Shown here piece after piece: positions 9,596 to 19,605 of a DNA stretch of 64,000 nucleotides (positions are counted from its first letter, which is position 1; every line of letters begins with the position of its first letter). Location: contig NZ_CP013862.1 in the NCBI RefSeq assembly GCF_001307805.1, forward strand, positions 3,534,001 through 3,598,000, in the 5' to 3' direction. The translations under genes were made by a program, and so were the position numbers. Below the pieces are notes generated by a model. The model made no database searches. It had not been told where the DNA came from and worked only from the letters and a program-made list of their open reading frames with translations. Source of the DNA: Lentibacillus amyloliquefaciens. GTDB taxonomy: Bacteria > Bacillota > Bacilli > Bacillales > Amphibacillaceae.

Positions 9596-9784
9596 ATGAG
9601 GAAAAGTAATCAGACCGATGCAGAATCAATCAAAGAACAGAGCCGCCAATCCGGAATGTCATATAACGAGGCGAAGGAATATATCGCCCGGACCACTGGC
9701 GGGCATGGGACGAATGTTTACAGCAACACTAATACAGAAGCCGTGAAAAGGAAAAATCAAGAATCGGAAGACAATAAATCATAG
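9596..9784 (+). CDS. small protein resembling gamma-type small acid-soluble spore proteins
   Basis: A 62-residue, Asn/Gln/Ser/Thr-rich protein without cysteine. Two loosely repeated segments (TDAESIKEQSRQSG and TNTEAVKRKNQESE) resemble the T-D/N-x-x-x-V-K-x-x-N-x-x-S unit of gamma-type SASPs, which serve as amino-acid reserves in spores. The assignment rests on composition and repeat pattern, not a catalytic motif. The ATG at 9596 is placed by GGAGG eight bases upstream, inside the stem-loop described separately. Monocistronic. Confidence 0.6.
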   Translation: MRKSNQTDAESIKEQSRQSGMSYNEAKEYIARTTGGHGTNVYSNTNTEAVKRKNQESEDNKS

Positions 9785-9810
9785 AACCATCACTGGATTA
9801 TTTGGTGACC

Positions 9811-9880
9811 GTGCGGGAAGGAGCTGAACTCGAGCGGGAAAGAGCTAAACTTGTGCGGGAACACCAATAACTCGTGCAGC
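9811..9880. repeat. intergenic 21-bp-period repeat array, GTGC type
   Basis: GTGC/GAGC cores begin at 9811, 9832, 9853 and 9874, exactly 21 bp apart. Three are followed by GGGAA, and units end in AACTC or AACTT. No open frame with a ribosome site covers it. Confidence 0.75.
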
Positions 9881-9941
9881 CCCCGCCCAGTCAAGGTAAA
9901 AAAAGCGCTTCATAATGATCTTGTATAATCATATTGCAATC

Positions 9942-9980
9942 AAAAAACGCCATGAGCCTAAACAAGGCTGCATGGCGTTT
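9942..9980 (-). terminator. terminator of htpX
   Basis: Read on the minus strand, AAACGCCATG...CATGGCGTTT forms a strong stem with inner GCC/GGC pairing, followed by a TTTTTTG run, directly after the htpX stop codon. Confidence 0.9.
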
Positions 9981-9987
9981 CTCTATT

Positions 9988-10905
9988 TTAATCTCGTTCC
10001 AATCGCGCAATCCGCTCATCGATCGGCGGGTGGGATGAGAACAGGGAAACCATTTTGCTCTTTCCATTAATTTTCATCGTTTGGATAGCTGCATCATCGG
10101 TCTGGTCCTTCATTTGAGCCAGTCCTGTGTTATTTTTCAGCGAACGCAAGGCATGTGCCATTTTGTCGCGTCCGGCAAGGTCCGCTCCGCCACGGTCAGC
10201 ACGGTATTCGCGGTACCTTGAAAATGCACTGACAACGATGCTGCCGAGGATTGAGAAAAGGATCTGAAAAATAATGATTGACGCAATATGCACGACAGTC
10301 TGCAGTTCAGATCGCACAAGCCGTGAGACAATAATGGCTGCAATCCTTGACAAAAAGACGACAAATGTATTGACGATACCTTGCAGCAGCGTCATGGTGA
10401 CCATATCACCGTTGGCCACGTGCGCGATTTCGTGGGCGATGACACCTTCAACCGCGTCATCATCCATTTGTTGCAATAATCCGCTTGAAACTGCAACGAG
10501 CGATCTTTTTTTAGTAGGTCCTGTTGCAAAAGCATTTACTTCGCGTGACTGATAAATACCGACTTCAGGCATGTGCATCAGACCTGCTGCCCGGGACAGC
10601 CGGTGAACTTTTTCAACTATCGCACGCTCCTGTGCGGTCAGCTGTTCATTTGGATCAAGCACTTTGACCCGCATCATTTTCTTGGCAACGATCCGTGATA
10701 TGGCAAGTGAAAGGAATGAGCCGATGAAGCCGACAAGCAAACTGAATACCAATAATGATCCGTAGTTGATGCCGGCAAGTCCTTCACCACCATTCGTAAA
10801 TGATCCGCTTAAGTCGGTGAATGATATAATAACTGACCAGACAATGACAATCGTGGTCAATACGAGAATGTTTGTCAGTAAAAAAAGAAATAGCCGTTTT
10901 GCCAT
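9988..10905 (-). CDS. htpX: zinc metalloprotease HtpX homologue
   Basis: A 305-residue membrane-bound M48 peptidase that degrades misfolded or surplus membrane proteins. Two N-terminal membrane segments (about 5-30 and 50-72) precede the zinc motif HEIAH at about 158-162 ([11 protein letters not shown]); the third ligand lies in the [10 protein letters not shown] region. Further hydrophobic segments lie between about 175 and 215. The start is the ATG at 10905, with GAGGAGGA upstream. A TATAAT-like -10 sits just upstream on the minus strand. Divergent from the EamA transporter gene. Confidence 0.93.
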   Translation of the reverse strand: MAKRLFLFLLTNILVLTTIVIVWSVIISFTDLSGSFTNGGEGLAGINYGSLLVFSLLVGFIGSFLSLAISRIVAKKMMRVKVLDPNEQLTAQERAIVEKVHRLSRAAGLMHMPEVGIYQSREVNAFATGPTKKRSLVAVSSGLLQQMDDDAVEGVIAHEIAHVANGDMVTMTLLQGIVNTFVVFLSRIAAIIVSRLVRSELQTVVHIASIIIFQILFSILGSIVVSAFSRYREYRADRGGADLAGRDKMAHALRSLKNNTGLAQMKDQTDDAAIQTMKINGKSKMVSLFSSHPPIDERIARLERD

Positions 10906-11058
10906 TTGGTTCCTCCTCAATTTAAATCGATATCGCTATTATACCATTTTTGCATAAAAAAAGAGAAATGTTTTTCAAGGTGCTGGGCAGGAAAAAGTTT
11001 ACGCAACTTGTTATCATAGTTAGACATATTGTTTTTAACGAACCGGGGGGATAAATTC

Positions 11059-11967
11059 ATGGCTCGAATTTATACGCTTCTATTACTGGTCATGCTGATG
11101 TGGGGCTTAAATGTTTCAGCGATTAAAGTGCTTGTTGATGCGATTGACCCGTTGCTGTTAACCGGATTCCGGGTAATGACAGCAGGGGTTGCTGTGTTAG
11201 TGATCGCTTCTTTCATGGGGATATTCCGTCTGCCGCGCAAGCAGGAGTGGCTGATTATTTCCTACATAGCTATCTTTAATGTCATGTTACACCACTCATT
11301 TGTGGCGATTGGTCTGGATTTGACGAGTGGCATCAATGGATCGCTCATTCTGGGGATGAACCCGCTTATCACAGCGATGCTTGCTTTTCTGATTTTGGGC
11401 CAGCGCATGACATGGCTGCGCGTGTTTGGGTTTGTGTTAGGTTTTATCGGTGTTGTTATCACAACAATGATGGGTACAGGAGAATTATCAGGTATTTCAC
11501 TTGGAGATTTCATTGTATTTTTAGGGGTTGTGGTGCAAGGATTCAGCTTTGTTTTGATCAGTAAATTGAACCCGTCATTGGATCCAAGACTGGCGACAGG
11601 ATACATGCTTGTCATCGGTGCGACTGTTATTTTGCTGACAAGTCAAGTACTTGGAGCAAGCGTTCAAGAGATGACGAATTTGATTGACTGGCAGCTGGGC
11701 TTGGCTTTTCTCTTCAGTGCTATAATGGCCACAGCATTCGGGCATATGACGTACAATTATGCGATAAAAAAGACCGGTCCTGCCGAGACAGCGATTTTTC
11801 TCAATATGAATACACTATTTGCTGTCATTGGCTCGTCGATATTCTTAAATGAAACAATCACGCTGAATCATGTAGCCGGCTTTCTGCTCATATTATGCGG
11901 GGTTTTTCTCGGGACCGGCGCTCTGGAATACCTGTTGCTAAAACGAAGGAAGAAGACGCGTTTTTAA
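11059..11967 (+). CDS. EamA/DMT-family transporter
   Basis: A 302-residue, about ten-helix membrane protein made of two EamA repeats (roughly 6-135 and 155-290). It begins with the typical MLMWGLN motif and GFRVMTAG, and the second repeat contains FGHMTYNYAIKKTGPAETAIFLNMNTLFAVIGS. Family members export amino acids or other metabolites; substrate unknown. The ATG at 11059 is chosen for GGGGGG eight bases upstream. No operon partner. Confidence 0.9.
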   Translation: MARIYTLLLLVMLMWGLNVSAIKVLVDAIDPLLLTGFRVMTAGVAVLVIASFMGIFRLPRKQEWLIISYIAIFNVMLHHSFVAIGLDLTSGINGSLILGMNPLITAMLAFLILGQRMTWLRVFGFVLGFIGVVITTMMGTGELSGISLGDFIVFLGVVVQGFSFVLISKLNPSLDPRLATGYMLVIGATVILLTSQVLGASVQEMTNLIDWQLGLAFLFSAIMATAFGHMTYNYAIKKTGPAETAIFLNMNTLFAVIGSSIFLNETITLNHVAGFLLILCGVFLGTGALEYLLLKRRKKTRF

Positions 11968-12001
11968 GGATATCTATCTACAGAAGCGGACAGAGTGTAA
12001 G

Positions 12002-12060
12002 GTGCGCTTGAGTCGTGCAGCAGCGCAACAAACTTGTGCTAGAGGTGCTCAAACCCTTGT
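12002..12060. repeat. second GTGC-type 21-bp-period repeat cluster
   Basis: GTGCAGCA (12015) and GTGCTAGA (12036) are 21 bp apart and share an AAACTT junction with the array at 9811. Flanking partial units (12002 and about 12059) are off phase by 13 and 23 bp, so the cluster looks degraded. Confidence 0.5.
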
Positions 12061-12111
12061 AAGAGAGCATAGATCGCCGAGTGGAATCAAGCGTGTAAAA
12101 CGAATCATCAT

Positions 12112-12321
12112 CTATTTCTTCGTGTTTGACCATGTTTTGCCATCAAGATTATTTAAGGCGGTTTTTTCGACAGAATTAAACCGGCTTTCTTTTGTCAGAT
12201 CTTCGTTATGGCCGGGATACTGCTCAAATTCGTTGCCCAGAACATCATTTATCACATTGGGACTGTTCGTTTCCCGTTGTATGTTTCTGACTTGTTGTCT
12301 AAAGCGGTCGTTGTTTTTCAT
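12112..12321 (-). CDS. small conserved hydrophilic protein of unknown function
   Basis: A 69-residue charged protein (MKNNDRFRQQV...) without membrane segments or cysteines. Asp/Asn-rich segments such as NVINDVLGNEFEQYPGHN give it a globular rather than repetitive look. The start is the ATG at 12321, with GGAGG eight bases upstream; the longer frame to 12336 places the initiator next to that site. I recognise no family. It lies downstream of the VWA gene on the same strand, separated by a GC-rich palindrome. Confidence 0.6.
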   Translation of the reverse strand: MKNNDRFRQQVRNIQRETNSPNVINDVLGNEFEQYPGHNEDLTKESRFNSVEKTALNNLDGKTWSNTKK

Positions 12322-12389
12322 GGGAGAAGCCTCCATTCATTAATGCGTATGTTTCTTATTCTTCCAGTCTTTGCATTAATTATACGAAG

Positions 12390-12412
12390 GCCAGGGGGTC
12401 TGACCCCCCTGA
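12390..12412. repeat. GGGGTC/GACCCC palindrome
   Basis: CAGGGGG-TCTGA-CCCCCCTG is a near-perfect hairpin between the VWA gene and the small downstream gene on the minus strand. Neither side has a T run, so it is not a standard terminator; it may be an mRNA processing or stabilising hairpin or an isolated palindromic repeat. Confidence 0.5.
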
Positions 12413-12416
12413 AGGA

Positions 12417-14333
12417 TCACATCACTTTCAACAGCAATTTTTTCAAAAGCGGGGCGAAATGATCCGGCAACTCGGCAATGCTTGGAACCATCACACGCTC
12501 GCGGCCATAAATACTCTGCATGAGTTCGTCTTCCTGTTCACTGATATCGCCTTCAGCCAGAAATAAGCCGACAACATCAATGCCTTTTTTGCGGGTTTCG
12601 GACACGGCCATGTTTGTGTCAACGATGCCATTTTCAGTGTAATTGGATGCAGCCGGTTCGCCGTCTGAGAAGACAAGCAGGAAGCGGTTCTTTTCACTGC
12701 GGACTTCGAGTTCTTCAGCGGCAACACGTATGCTGTAGCCGTCACGGTTGTCTTCCTGAGCTTCTAACTGCATGATGCCAGCGCCATTGTTCTCGTAAAG
12801 TGAATGGTTAAAGGAATGGATTTTATGAAAATAATTGGGCTGATATTGTTCTTTTACACCTGTTGCTTCTTCCCAGAAACCAATGATGGCATGCGGGATT
12901 TTCAAGTCTTTAAGCACTTCATGAAACAGGATAACGCTTTTTTTCGTTTCTTCCATCTTATTCATCATCGAGGCTGAACAATCCACGAGCAATGTAAAAG
13001 CGGCATCCATTTCTTTTGATTCCTCATCTTTTTTGTAGAAAAGCCGCGGATAGTCTTCGGTCACCGCCGGAATTAAATTTTTAGACAGTCGTCCGCTGGT
13101 CAAATTGCCGCGGGGTGTCTGCCGCTTATGTTCCAGCATTTTCTCAATTGTTTTCGAGAGCCGGCGCTGATAGGGAGCGATTTCCTCTGCGTATTGCCGG
13201 TACAGTTCTTCATCTTCTGCAGATGGTTTTTCAGCGTTTTCAGTCACTTTTACAGCGTGCTGGTTTTCCCGGCCATAACCACCGCCTGCCGATTCGTCAT
13301 GCTGGCTGTCCTGGCGTTTCTCCATCGCTTGCATATTGGAAAAGTCATTCTGATCACTGTCGCCGGATGTGCCTTGAATACCTACACGAGCCTGGTCGCC
13401 TTCCTCTGTTTCGCGCGCGCCTTCACCCACCAGACTTGAACGCGTTCCCTGTTCCAATTCAAACTGCATGAAATTTTGCTTTCGGTCGGCATTTTCGTTT
13501 TCGCCGTGCCACGTGGAAAATTGCTGTTCGAATGTTTCGCTGTCTTCTTCGCTGACGCCTTCTTCAAGGCTCTCGTTGGCCAGCGGATCAGTGCGTGTCA
13601 GCTCATCAAATGCATTTTGTTCTGTATAGTCAGCAAGATTGGCGACTGGAAATACGAAATACGCGTGCATCATGTCGGTATAATCGGATTCCAGCCGAAA
13701 GACAATTTGTTCGGTAATTCGGGCGATATCACGTGTGCTGCCGGCTTCAAACAATTGGAAAATCATGGGTTTCAGTTCCTTTAGCTGCTTAGCCTGTCTT
13801 TCAGTGGCCGCGGAAAAAGAAGGATCAGGTGTCTTAGCTTGTGTCAGCAAAAAAGTTAGACAGTACAACTCATCAAGGGAAAGACTTCGTGTCACATTCG
13901 CCTCAAGCTGTTGGGTGAAAAACCGGCTTAAATAGCTTCTGCGAACAGCAAATAAGTTTGCTATTCCGGGACGCTGCTTTTTGACGATTTCCTCAAGCCG
14001 GATATTCTCAAACAACGTAAATAACTGACCGGCAAACTTGGGGAGCTGCGATTCGGACATATCTTCCATAAAACGCTGCATTGCCGGAATATCAGAATGA
14101 TGCAGCGTTCCGACCGTCCGCAGCAGGATGTCCGTCTTGAAACCCGCTTCTCTTGCTTTAGGGTTGCCGATTCCCCAATTGGCACTTGCGGTTATTTTAT
14201 AATGTTCGTTATCAATCGCTGACCCATAGGCATAGTCAAATTTCAATTCAGGAATTTCTGACAGGACTGACGCCAGATCCTGCAGCTGCAGGTACAGTTG
14301 GGTGTCGAAATTGGTTTCGCGAAATCGGAACAT
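12417..14333 (-). CDS. yojO: VWA-domain protein, partner of a MoxR-type ATPase (YojO-like)
   Basis: A 638-residue cytosolic protein. The N-terminal half is helical; the middle (about 245-400) is acidic and low-complexity (SEEDSETFEQ; SGDSDQNDF). The C-terminal von Willebrand A domain carries a MIDAS motif, DCSAS, near residue 450 and a later FSDGEP. This is the CobT/NorD-like layout of B. subtilis YojO, which partners the ATPase YojN; such pairs are thought to act as metal- or complex-remodelling chaperones. The ATG at 14333 follows GGAGA. Its ATPase partner is 48 bp upstream on the same strand. Confidence 0.88.
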   Translation of the reverse strand: MFRFRETNFDTQLYLQLQDLASVLSEIPELKFDYAYGSAIDNEHYKITASANWGIGNPKAREAGFKTDILLRTVGTLHHSDIPAMQRFMEDMSESQLPKFAGQLFTLFENIRLEEIVKKQRPGIANLFAVRRSYLSRFFTQQLEANVTRSLSLDELYCLTFLLTQAKTPDPSFSAATERQAKQLKELKPMIFQLFEAGSTRDIARITEQIVFRLESDYTDMMHAYFVFPVANLADYTEQNAFDELTRTDPLANESLEEGVSEEDSETFEQQFSTWHGENENADRKQNFMQFELEQGTRSSLVGEGARETEEGDQARVGIQGTSGDSDQNDFSNMQAMEKRQDSQHDESAGGGYGRENQHAVKVTENAEKPSAEDEELYRQYAEEIAPYQRRLSKTIEKMLEHKRQTPRGNLTSGRLSKNLIPAVTEDYPRLFYKKDEESKEMDAAFTLLVDCSASMMNKMEETKKSVILFHEVLKDLKIPHAIIGFWEEATGVKEQYQPNYFHKIHSFNHSLYENNGAGIMQLEAQEDNRDGYSIRVAAEELEVRSEKNRFLLVFSDGEPAASNYTENGIVDTNMAVSETRKKGIDVVGLFLAEGDISEQEDELMQSIYGRERVMVPSIAELPDHFAPLLKKLLLKVM

Positions 14334-14381
14334 ATGAATTCTCCTATCTATGAAAAGGGACCCCCATGTTCATCCCAAATT

Positions 14382-15263
14382 TTATCCAAATAGTGTCTCA
14401 GCTATGGTCATGACGAATTCCTTTTCCCGGTCTTCGTCGAGTTTATCGGCGATGGCGCGTTGGATGGCTCGTTTTGGCGGGATCATCGCACTCAAGTCAC
14501 AGGCGTCAATTAAAGCACGGATGGAAGCGGCATCTTCCGCCAGCTTGCCTTGGGTGACCGCTTGAATCAGATCACCGGAGAGCTGCACAAACAAATCAGT
14601 TGTCCGTTCTTCATCCAAGCGGCTGGTGTCCTGAATCAGTTTTTTCAATAGCTCACCCTGCAGGTAAGGGATATCTATCACGACAAAGCGATTTTTCAAC
14701 GCTTCATTAAGCGGGACTGTCCCGACATAGCCTTCATTGATTGCAGCAATCACACCAAAGCCTTCTCCAGCTGTGATGATTTCTTCGGTAAACGGATTGG
14801 TGATGGTGCGGCGGTAGTCCAGTACGCCGTTGATGAGCGGCAGTGTCTCCGGCTTGGCCATATTAATTTCATCAATATAAAGGAAGGTTCCGTTTTTCAT
14901 CGCATTTGTGACAGGGCCGGGAACAAAATCAATTATTTGTTTGTCACCGTCATAGTCGAGTGTTTTAAAACCCATCAGGCTTTCTGCGTCCAGGTCGACT
15001 GAACAATTCACATTGAACATCGGCTGGTTGAACAAATTGGATAGCGTCTCGGCAAACCGTGTTTTACCTGAACCGGTCGGACCTTTCAGCAGCACATTTT
15101 TCCCCATGCTTAAAGCTGTGATGGCGTCCGTCAATAAATCCTCTTCAGGCGGGACGTATCCGCCTTCACGAATGAGATCCTTGAATGCACTGTTTTGATT
15201 GGTATTTCGATTATTATCTATTAAATGCCTGATTGATTCAGGCAGTTCATTATACTGTGTCAT
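14382..15263 (-). CDS. yojN: MoxR-family AAA+ ATPase (YojN-like)
   Basis: A 293-residue AAA+ ATPase of the MoxR/NorQ type. Walker A is GPTGSGKT (61-68), Walker B is FLYIDEINM (about 127-135), and the sensor 1 region contains IAAINEG. NorQ-type ATPases work with VWA proteins to activate or insert metals into a target enzyme; here the VWA partner is immediately downstream. The target is not encoded nearby. The ATG at 15263 follows AAAGGAG. Confidence 0.9.
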   Translation of the reverse strand: MTQYNELPESIRHLIDNNRNTNQNSAFKDLIREGGYVPPEEDLLTDAITALSMGKNVLLKGPTGSGKTRFAETLSNLFNQPMFNVNCSVDLDAESLMGFKTLDYDGDKQIIDFVPGPVTNAMKNGTFLYIDEINMAKPETLPLINGVLDYRRTITNPFTEEIITAGEGFGVIAAINEGYVGTVPLNEALKNRFVVIDIPYLQGELLKKLIQDTSRLDEERTTDLFVQLSGDLIQAVTQGKLAEDAASIRALIDACDLSAMIPPKRAIQRAIADKLDEDREKEFVMTIAETLFG

Positions 15264-15451
15264 TGCTGTGCTCCTTTCAGAGGATGTTACAGACTCTCAA
15301 TTGCTATTGTAACCTCAATTTTGATGGCTTGTCACCTTTTGCAGGCTGAGAAAGCTCTCCCCGAAATTTATCGAATTTATTAACATTCAATTTACAAGAA
15401 ACCAGACTTTTTAACTAATTTTTAATTAATTTTGTATTACGATTAGTACTT

Positions 15452-15498
15452 TTGTAACTAGTACAACTATTCAAAATTATATAACATTGATTGTAACT
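15452..15498 (+). promoter_or_regulatory. TTGTAACT direct repeat upstream of the S8 protease
   Basis: TTGTAACT occurs at 15452 and 15491. The first copy belongs to a dyad, TTGTA-N5-TACAA (15452-15466). They lie 75-120 bp before the protease start in a very AT-rich stretch and could be regulator sites; no known operator is recognised. Confidence 0.3.
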
Positions 15499-15571
15499 GA
15501 ATAATAGCCACACAAAATCTTGCGGGGAGGGATCAAACGAGCAGCCGATATTTTACTTAAGGGGGAGACAC

Positions 15572-18500
15572 ATGTTTAAAAAAGTTTCACTCGTTTTATT
15601 CGTATTTTTGCTGGCATTCAGTCATTTCTTTCATGTGAGTGCCGCAGAAATCACGGAAAAGACTCTTCAGGAGAATACAGCGAAAAAGAATCATTCGGAA
15701 TCGCAAACACTCAAGGAAACGACGGATCCTGATGAAAAAGTCAGGGTTATTGTCGAACTGCAGGAGGATGCACCGATAGAGAAAGCAACTGAAAAAGGTG
15801 TAACGTTTAAAAGTCTGAAACCGACTGAAAAGGAAGAGCTGCAAAACCAGGCAAAACAGGCACAAGAGACAGTTAAAAACGAGATGAGTACGGAACAGAT
15901 CGAGGCGGACTACCTCCAGGAATTCTCGACAGTTGTGAATGGTTTCAGTGCCGAGGTCAAACAGGGCGATATTGAATCTATTAAGAAGATTTCCAACGTT
16001 GACAAGGTACATACCGTGAATAAGTATAAACGTCCCGAGGCAACACCGGATATGAAATACAGCAAGGAATTGGTCCAAGCACAACAATCATGGCGGGATT
16101 ATGGCTACAAAGGCGAAGGAATGACAGTCGGTGTTATTGATACCGGCATTGATCCGTCCCACCGCGATATGGTGCTGTCAGACGAAACGGAACCGGCCCA
16201 CACTGAAGAATCGGTACAGGAAGCGGTTGAAAATGAAGATTTGCCGGGCGAATTTTATACAGAGAAAGTGCCATATGGATACAACTATATGGATGAAAAT
16301 GATGAAATCGTTGATAATGCTGCGGGTGCTTCGATGCACGGCATGCATGTTGCCGGAACAGTCGGTGCAAATGGGGATGAAGAAAATGGCGGCATCATGG
16401 GCATCGCTCCTGAAGCACAGCTGTTGGCGTTAAAAGTTTTTGGCAACGACCCGGAAGTCGAGTACACCTATGGCGATATCTATGTTAAGGCAATGGACGA
16501 CTCTATTAAACTCGGAGTCGATGCATTGAACCTGAGCCTTGGCTCTCCGGCAGGTTTTGTGAATGCTGATGCGCCTGAACAGCAAGCGGTCAAGCGTGCT
16601 GTTGATAATGGTGTGCTGGTGTCGATTTCCGCCGGCAACTCAAATAAATTTGCCGATGGGTTCTATTATCCGCTTGCCTCGAACCCGGATTACGGTGTGA
16701 ATGGTTCACCGGGTATAGCGGAACATTCACTGCAAGTGGCTTCATACGAAAACACATATATGGATGTTGACGCAGTGGACTATACGATTGATGGAACAGA
16801 GGAAAGTGCGCCATTTCTTTCAGCAAGCAGCACACACCCATCCGATTATGTGCAAAAGTCCTTTGAAGTGGCAGATGTCGGACTTGGGTATCCGGAAGAT
16901 TTTGAAGGCAAGGATGTACAGGGGAAATACGCTTTAATTCAGCGCGGCGAACTGGCGTTTACTGAGAAAACTTTGAATGCGCAGGAGGCTGGAGCTGAAG
17001 GGGCGATCATCTACAATAATGTGGATGGCATTGTCAATATGGCGACCGATGCCTCAATTGAAATTCCGCAGTTGTTCATGCTGAAAAATGACGGGGACAA
17101 GCTTGCCGCTGCCCTGCAGGATGGACAAGATGTCACCTTGAATTTCAATGACGGAACAGCAACCATCAGTAATCCGGATGCCGGAAAAATGAGTACGTTT
17201 ACATCCTGGGGGCTGACACCGAATCTGGACTTTAAGCCGGAAATCACGGCTCCGGGCGGACAAATTTTGTCAACGCTGAATAATGATGAATACGGCTTGA
17301 TGAGCGGCACATCCATGGCAGCACCGCATGTGTCGGGCGGTGGAGCACTTGTCATGCAGCAGCTTGATGAAGAATTTGGCCTTGAGGGTACAGGTCGTGT
17401 ATCGATGGCAAAAAATATGATGATGAATACGAGTGAGTTAGTGGAATTTGAAGGTTCTTATGTATCACCCGCCGGCAGGGTGCGGGTCAGATGCAGCTTC
17501 ATGCTGCCATGTCTTCACCGGCAGTGGTGACAAATGCAGAGACAAATGAAGCAAGTGTTGCCTTAAAGGAAATAACTGACAATAACGTGACATTTGAATT
17601 GACAGCAAGAAACCTGACAGATGAAGCGGTCACTTATGACGTTAAAGCCAATGCGCAGACAGATCAGCCTGTCGCTAATGGTGAGGATACACTCGTTGTT
17701 CCCAATCAGTTTGCGGCAATGGAGCTCCAAGGGGCTGCAACTGTTAATGGTGAAGATGTCAGCCAAATCGAAGTGCCAGCAAATGGGGAAGCGACCATTT
17801 CTGTTTCACTCGATGTCAGTGATATGGATGCCCAACTAATGGATAAATTCACAAATGGCTATTGGCTTGAAGGCTTTGTGACACTGACAGATCCGAATGA
17901 TGTGAATCCTGAAATTTCAATTCCATATGTCGGCTTTAAAGGCGAGTGGGATGATGCACCAGTGTTGGACAAGCCGATGTGGGATGAGGATTCTTATTAC
18001 GGGATGTCAGGGATTGCCACATCAAGTGGAGAAGATGAACAAGGCAACGAGCAATTTGCTTTCCTCGGTCAGGATTTAGAGACAGGTGAAACGGATCCTG
18101 AAAAAATTGCCTTTTCACCTAATGGCGACGATAACAAAGATGATGCATTAATGGTTCCGTCGTTTTTGAGGAATGCAAAAGAAGTGACATTTAACGTTTT
18201 AAATGAAAATAAAGAAAAAGTACGGACCATTGCAACCGAGTCATATATTGCCAAGAACTATTACGGTGCCGGCGCAGGACCGATGTATTATCTGGATTCA
18301 TCAAGAACGTGGGATGGCAAAATTGATGGTGAAATGGCATCAGAAGGCAAGTATTATTTGCAGGTTGAAGCCGTTATCGACCATGATCAGGCCGAATGGC
18401 AATCACTTGAAATCCCGATTGAACTGGATACGACAGGACCTGAACTGGATGCGGAATTTAACACGGATTCGCAAACAGTGACCGTTGATGCAGAAGATAA

Positions 18501-19527
18501 CCCGGATGGTTCCGGTTTTGCATATTGGGACGTGAGGGTTGACGGTGAATCCATACTTGAGGATCCATATAACGGCGGTGAAACCGAACATGAGCTGACG
18601 AAGAAATTGAAACCTGAACAAACTCTAAGCGTTACAGCTGTTGATTATGCTGGAAACCAGGTAAATGAAGTGGTATCAGAAGGAAATGATGAAACCATGC
18701 CGGAACTTCATCTGCAGACACCGGAATTCCAAGGTGTTGAAACTGAACGGGACGTAGAATTCTCAGGCTATGTAACCGATCAATCCGGCATCGAGGAAGT
18801 CACGGTTGATGGTGAGACGGCCGAGCTTGTTTATAACGAAGAACAAGACCGCTATGATTTTTCGGTTACCGTCAATCATGACAGTGATGGTTACTTTTTA
18901 AAGCATATCAGGGCAGTCGACAGCGCCGGTAACGAAGCGGAAATTGGCCGGAGATATTTTGTGGATACAGAAAAAGCGGAATTGCAGGTGGAAGCACCTG
19001 AGGAAACGGACGCTGATTCGATTAATGTCTCAGCAGCCATTACCGACAATTTCGATGATATCCGCTTATATGTCAACGGCAGTGAGGTCTATCGCCACGA
19101 CCAGACCGAACCATATGGCATGAAAGGTTTTGAAGAGACGGTTGATGATATCGAACTGGATCTTGAGGACGGCAGCAACGCTTTCGAGTTCAAAGTGGTC
19201 GATCTTGGCGGACATGTGACCAAACAGACCGTCGAAATAGAGAAAGGCAGCGGTGATTCTGAATCAAGCATCGACGTTATGAAATCTCTCATTGAAGAAT
19301 ATGAAGCGAATGGGGAAATCACTGACAGTCAAGCAGCACGAATAATGAACAGGCAGCTGACAACGGTCGGGCACTTCCATGACAGCGGGGCAACAGACAA
19401 AGCTGTCAAGCATATGAACAGTTTCAAACAACTGCTTAAACATTATGAGCAAAATGGTCAGATAACAGAAGCGGCTGCAGCTGAACTGCGGAGTCATGCT
19501 GACAATTTGCTCGAAAAATGGCAATAG
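15572..19527 (+). pseudogene. Vpr/lactocepin-like S8 serine protease split by a 1-nt frameshift
   Basis: Two overlapping frames (15572-17530 and 17491-19527) together encode one exported protease of about 1318 residues. Order: signal peptide, I9-type propeptide (VRVIVELQED), catalytic Asp in VIDTGID, His in HGMHVAG, an inserted PA domain (about 430-520), catalytic Ser in SGTSMAAPH, then Ig/Fn3-like repeats and a C-terminal FIMAH module. The break is at CCC (17468-17470): one more C restores SPRRQGAGQMQLHA across the junction. The first frame retains the whole catalytic domain, so a shorter soluble protease may still be made. A sequencing error is equally possible. The ATG follows AAGGGGGAG. 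The tapA-sipW-tasA genes follow. Confidence 0.85.
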
Positions 19528-19549
19528 ATAACTTTTAAACATTCTCAGT

Positions 19550-19574
19550 CTGCGGTAATTGCGAATTACCGCAG
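19550..19574 (+). other. perfect hairpin between protease and tapA
   Basis: CTGCGGTAATT-gcg-AATTACCGCAG is an exact 11-bp inverted repeat with a 3-nt loop, 32 bp before the tapA start. No T run follows, so it may be an mRNA stabiliser or processing site, or a weak terminator setting the ratio between protease and biofilm genes. Confidence 0.6.
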
Positions 19575-19605
19575 GAGGGATGTTTAACATCAGAGGGGTA
19601 TAATC

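Noticed and set aside
12390..12412. Terminator of the VWA gene
   Set aside because: The hairpin is strong but no T run follows on either strand; listed as a palindrome instead.
19572..19603. Tiny leader peptide before tapA (ATG at 19580)
   Set aside because: The AGGAGGG directly abuts the ATG, too close for initiation, and the peptide is only a few codons long.
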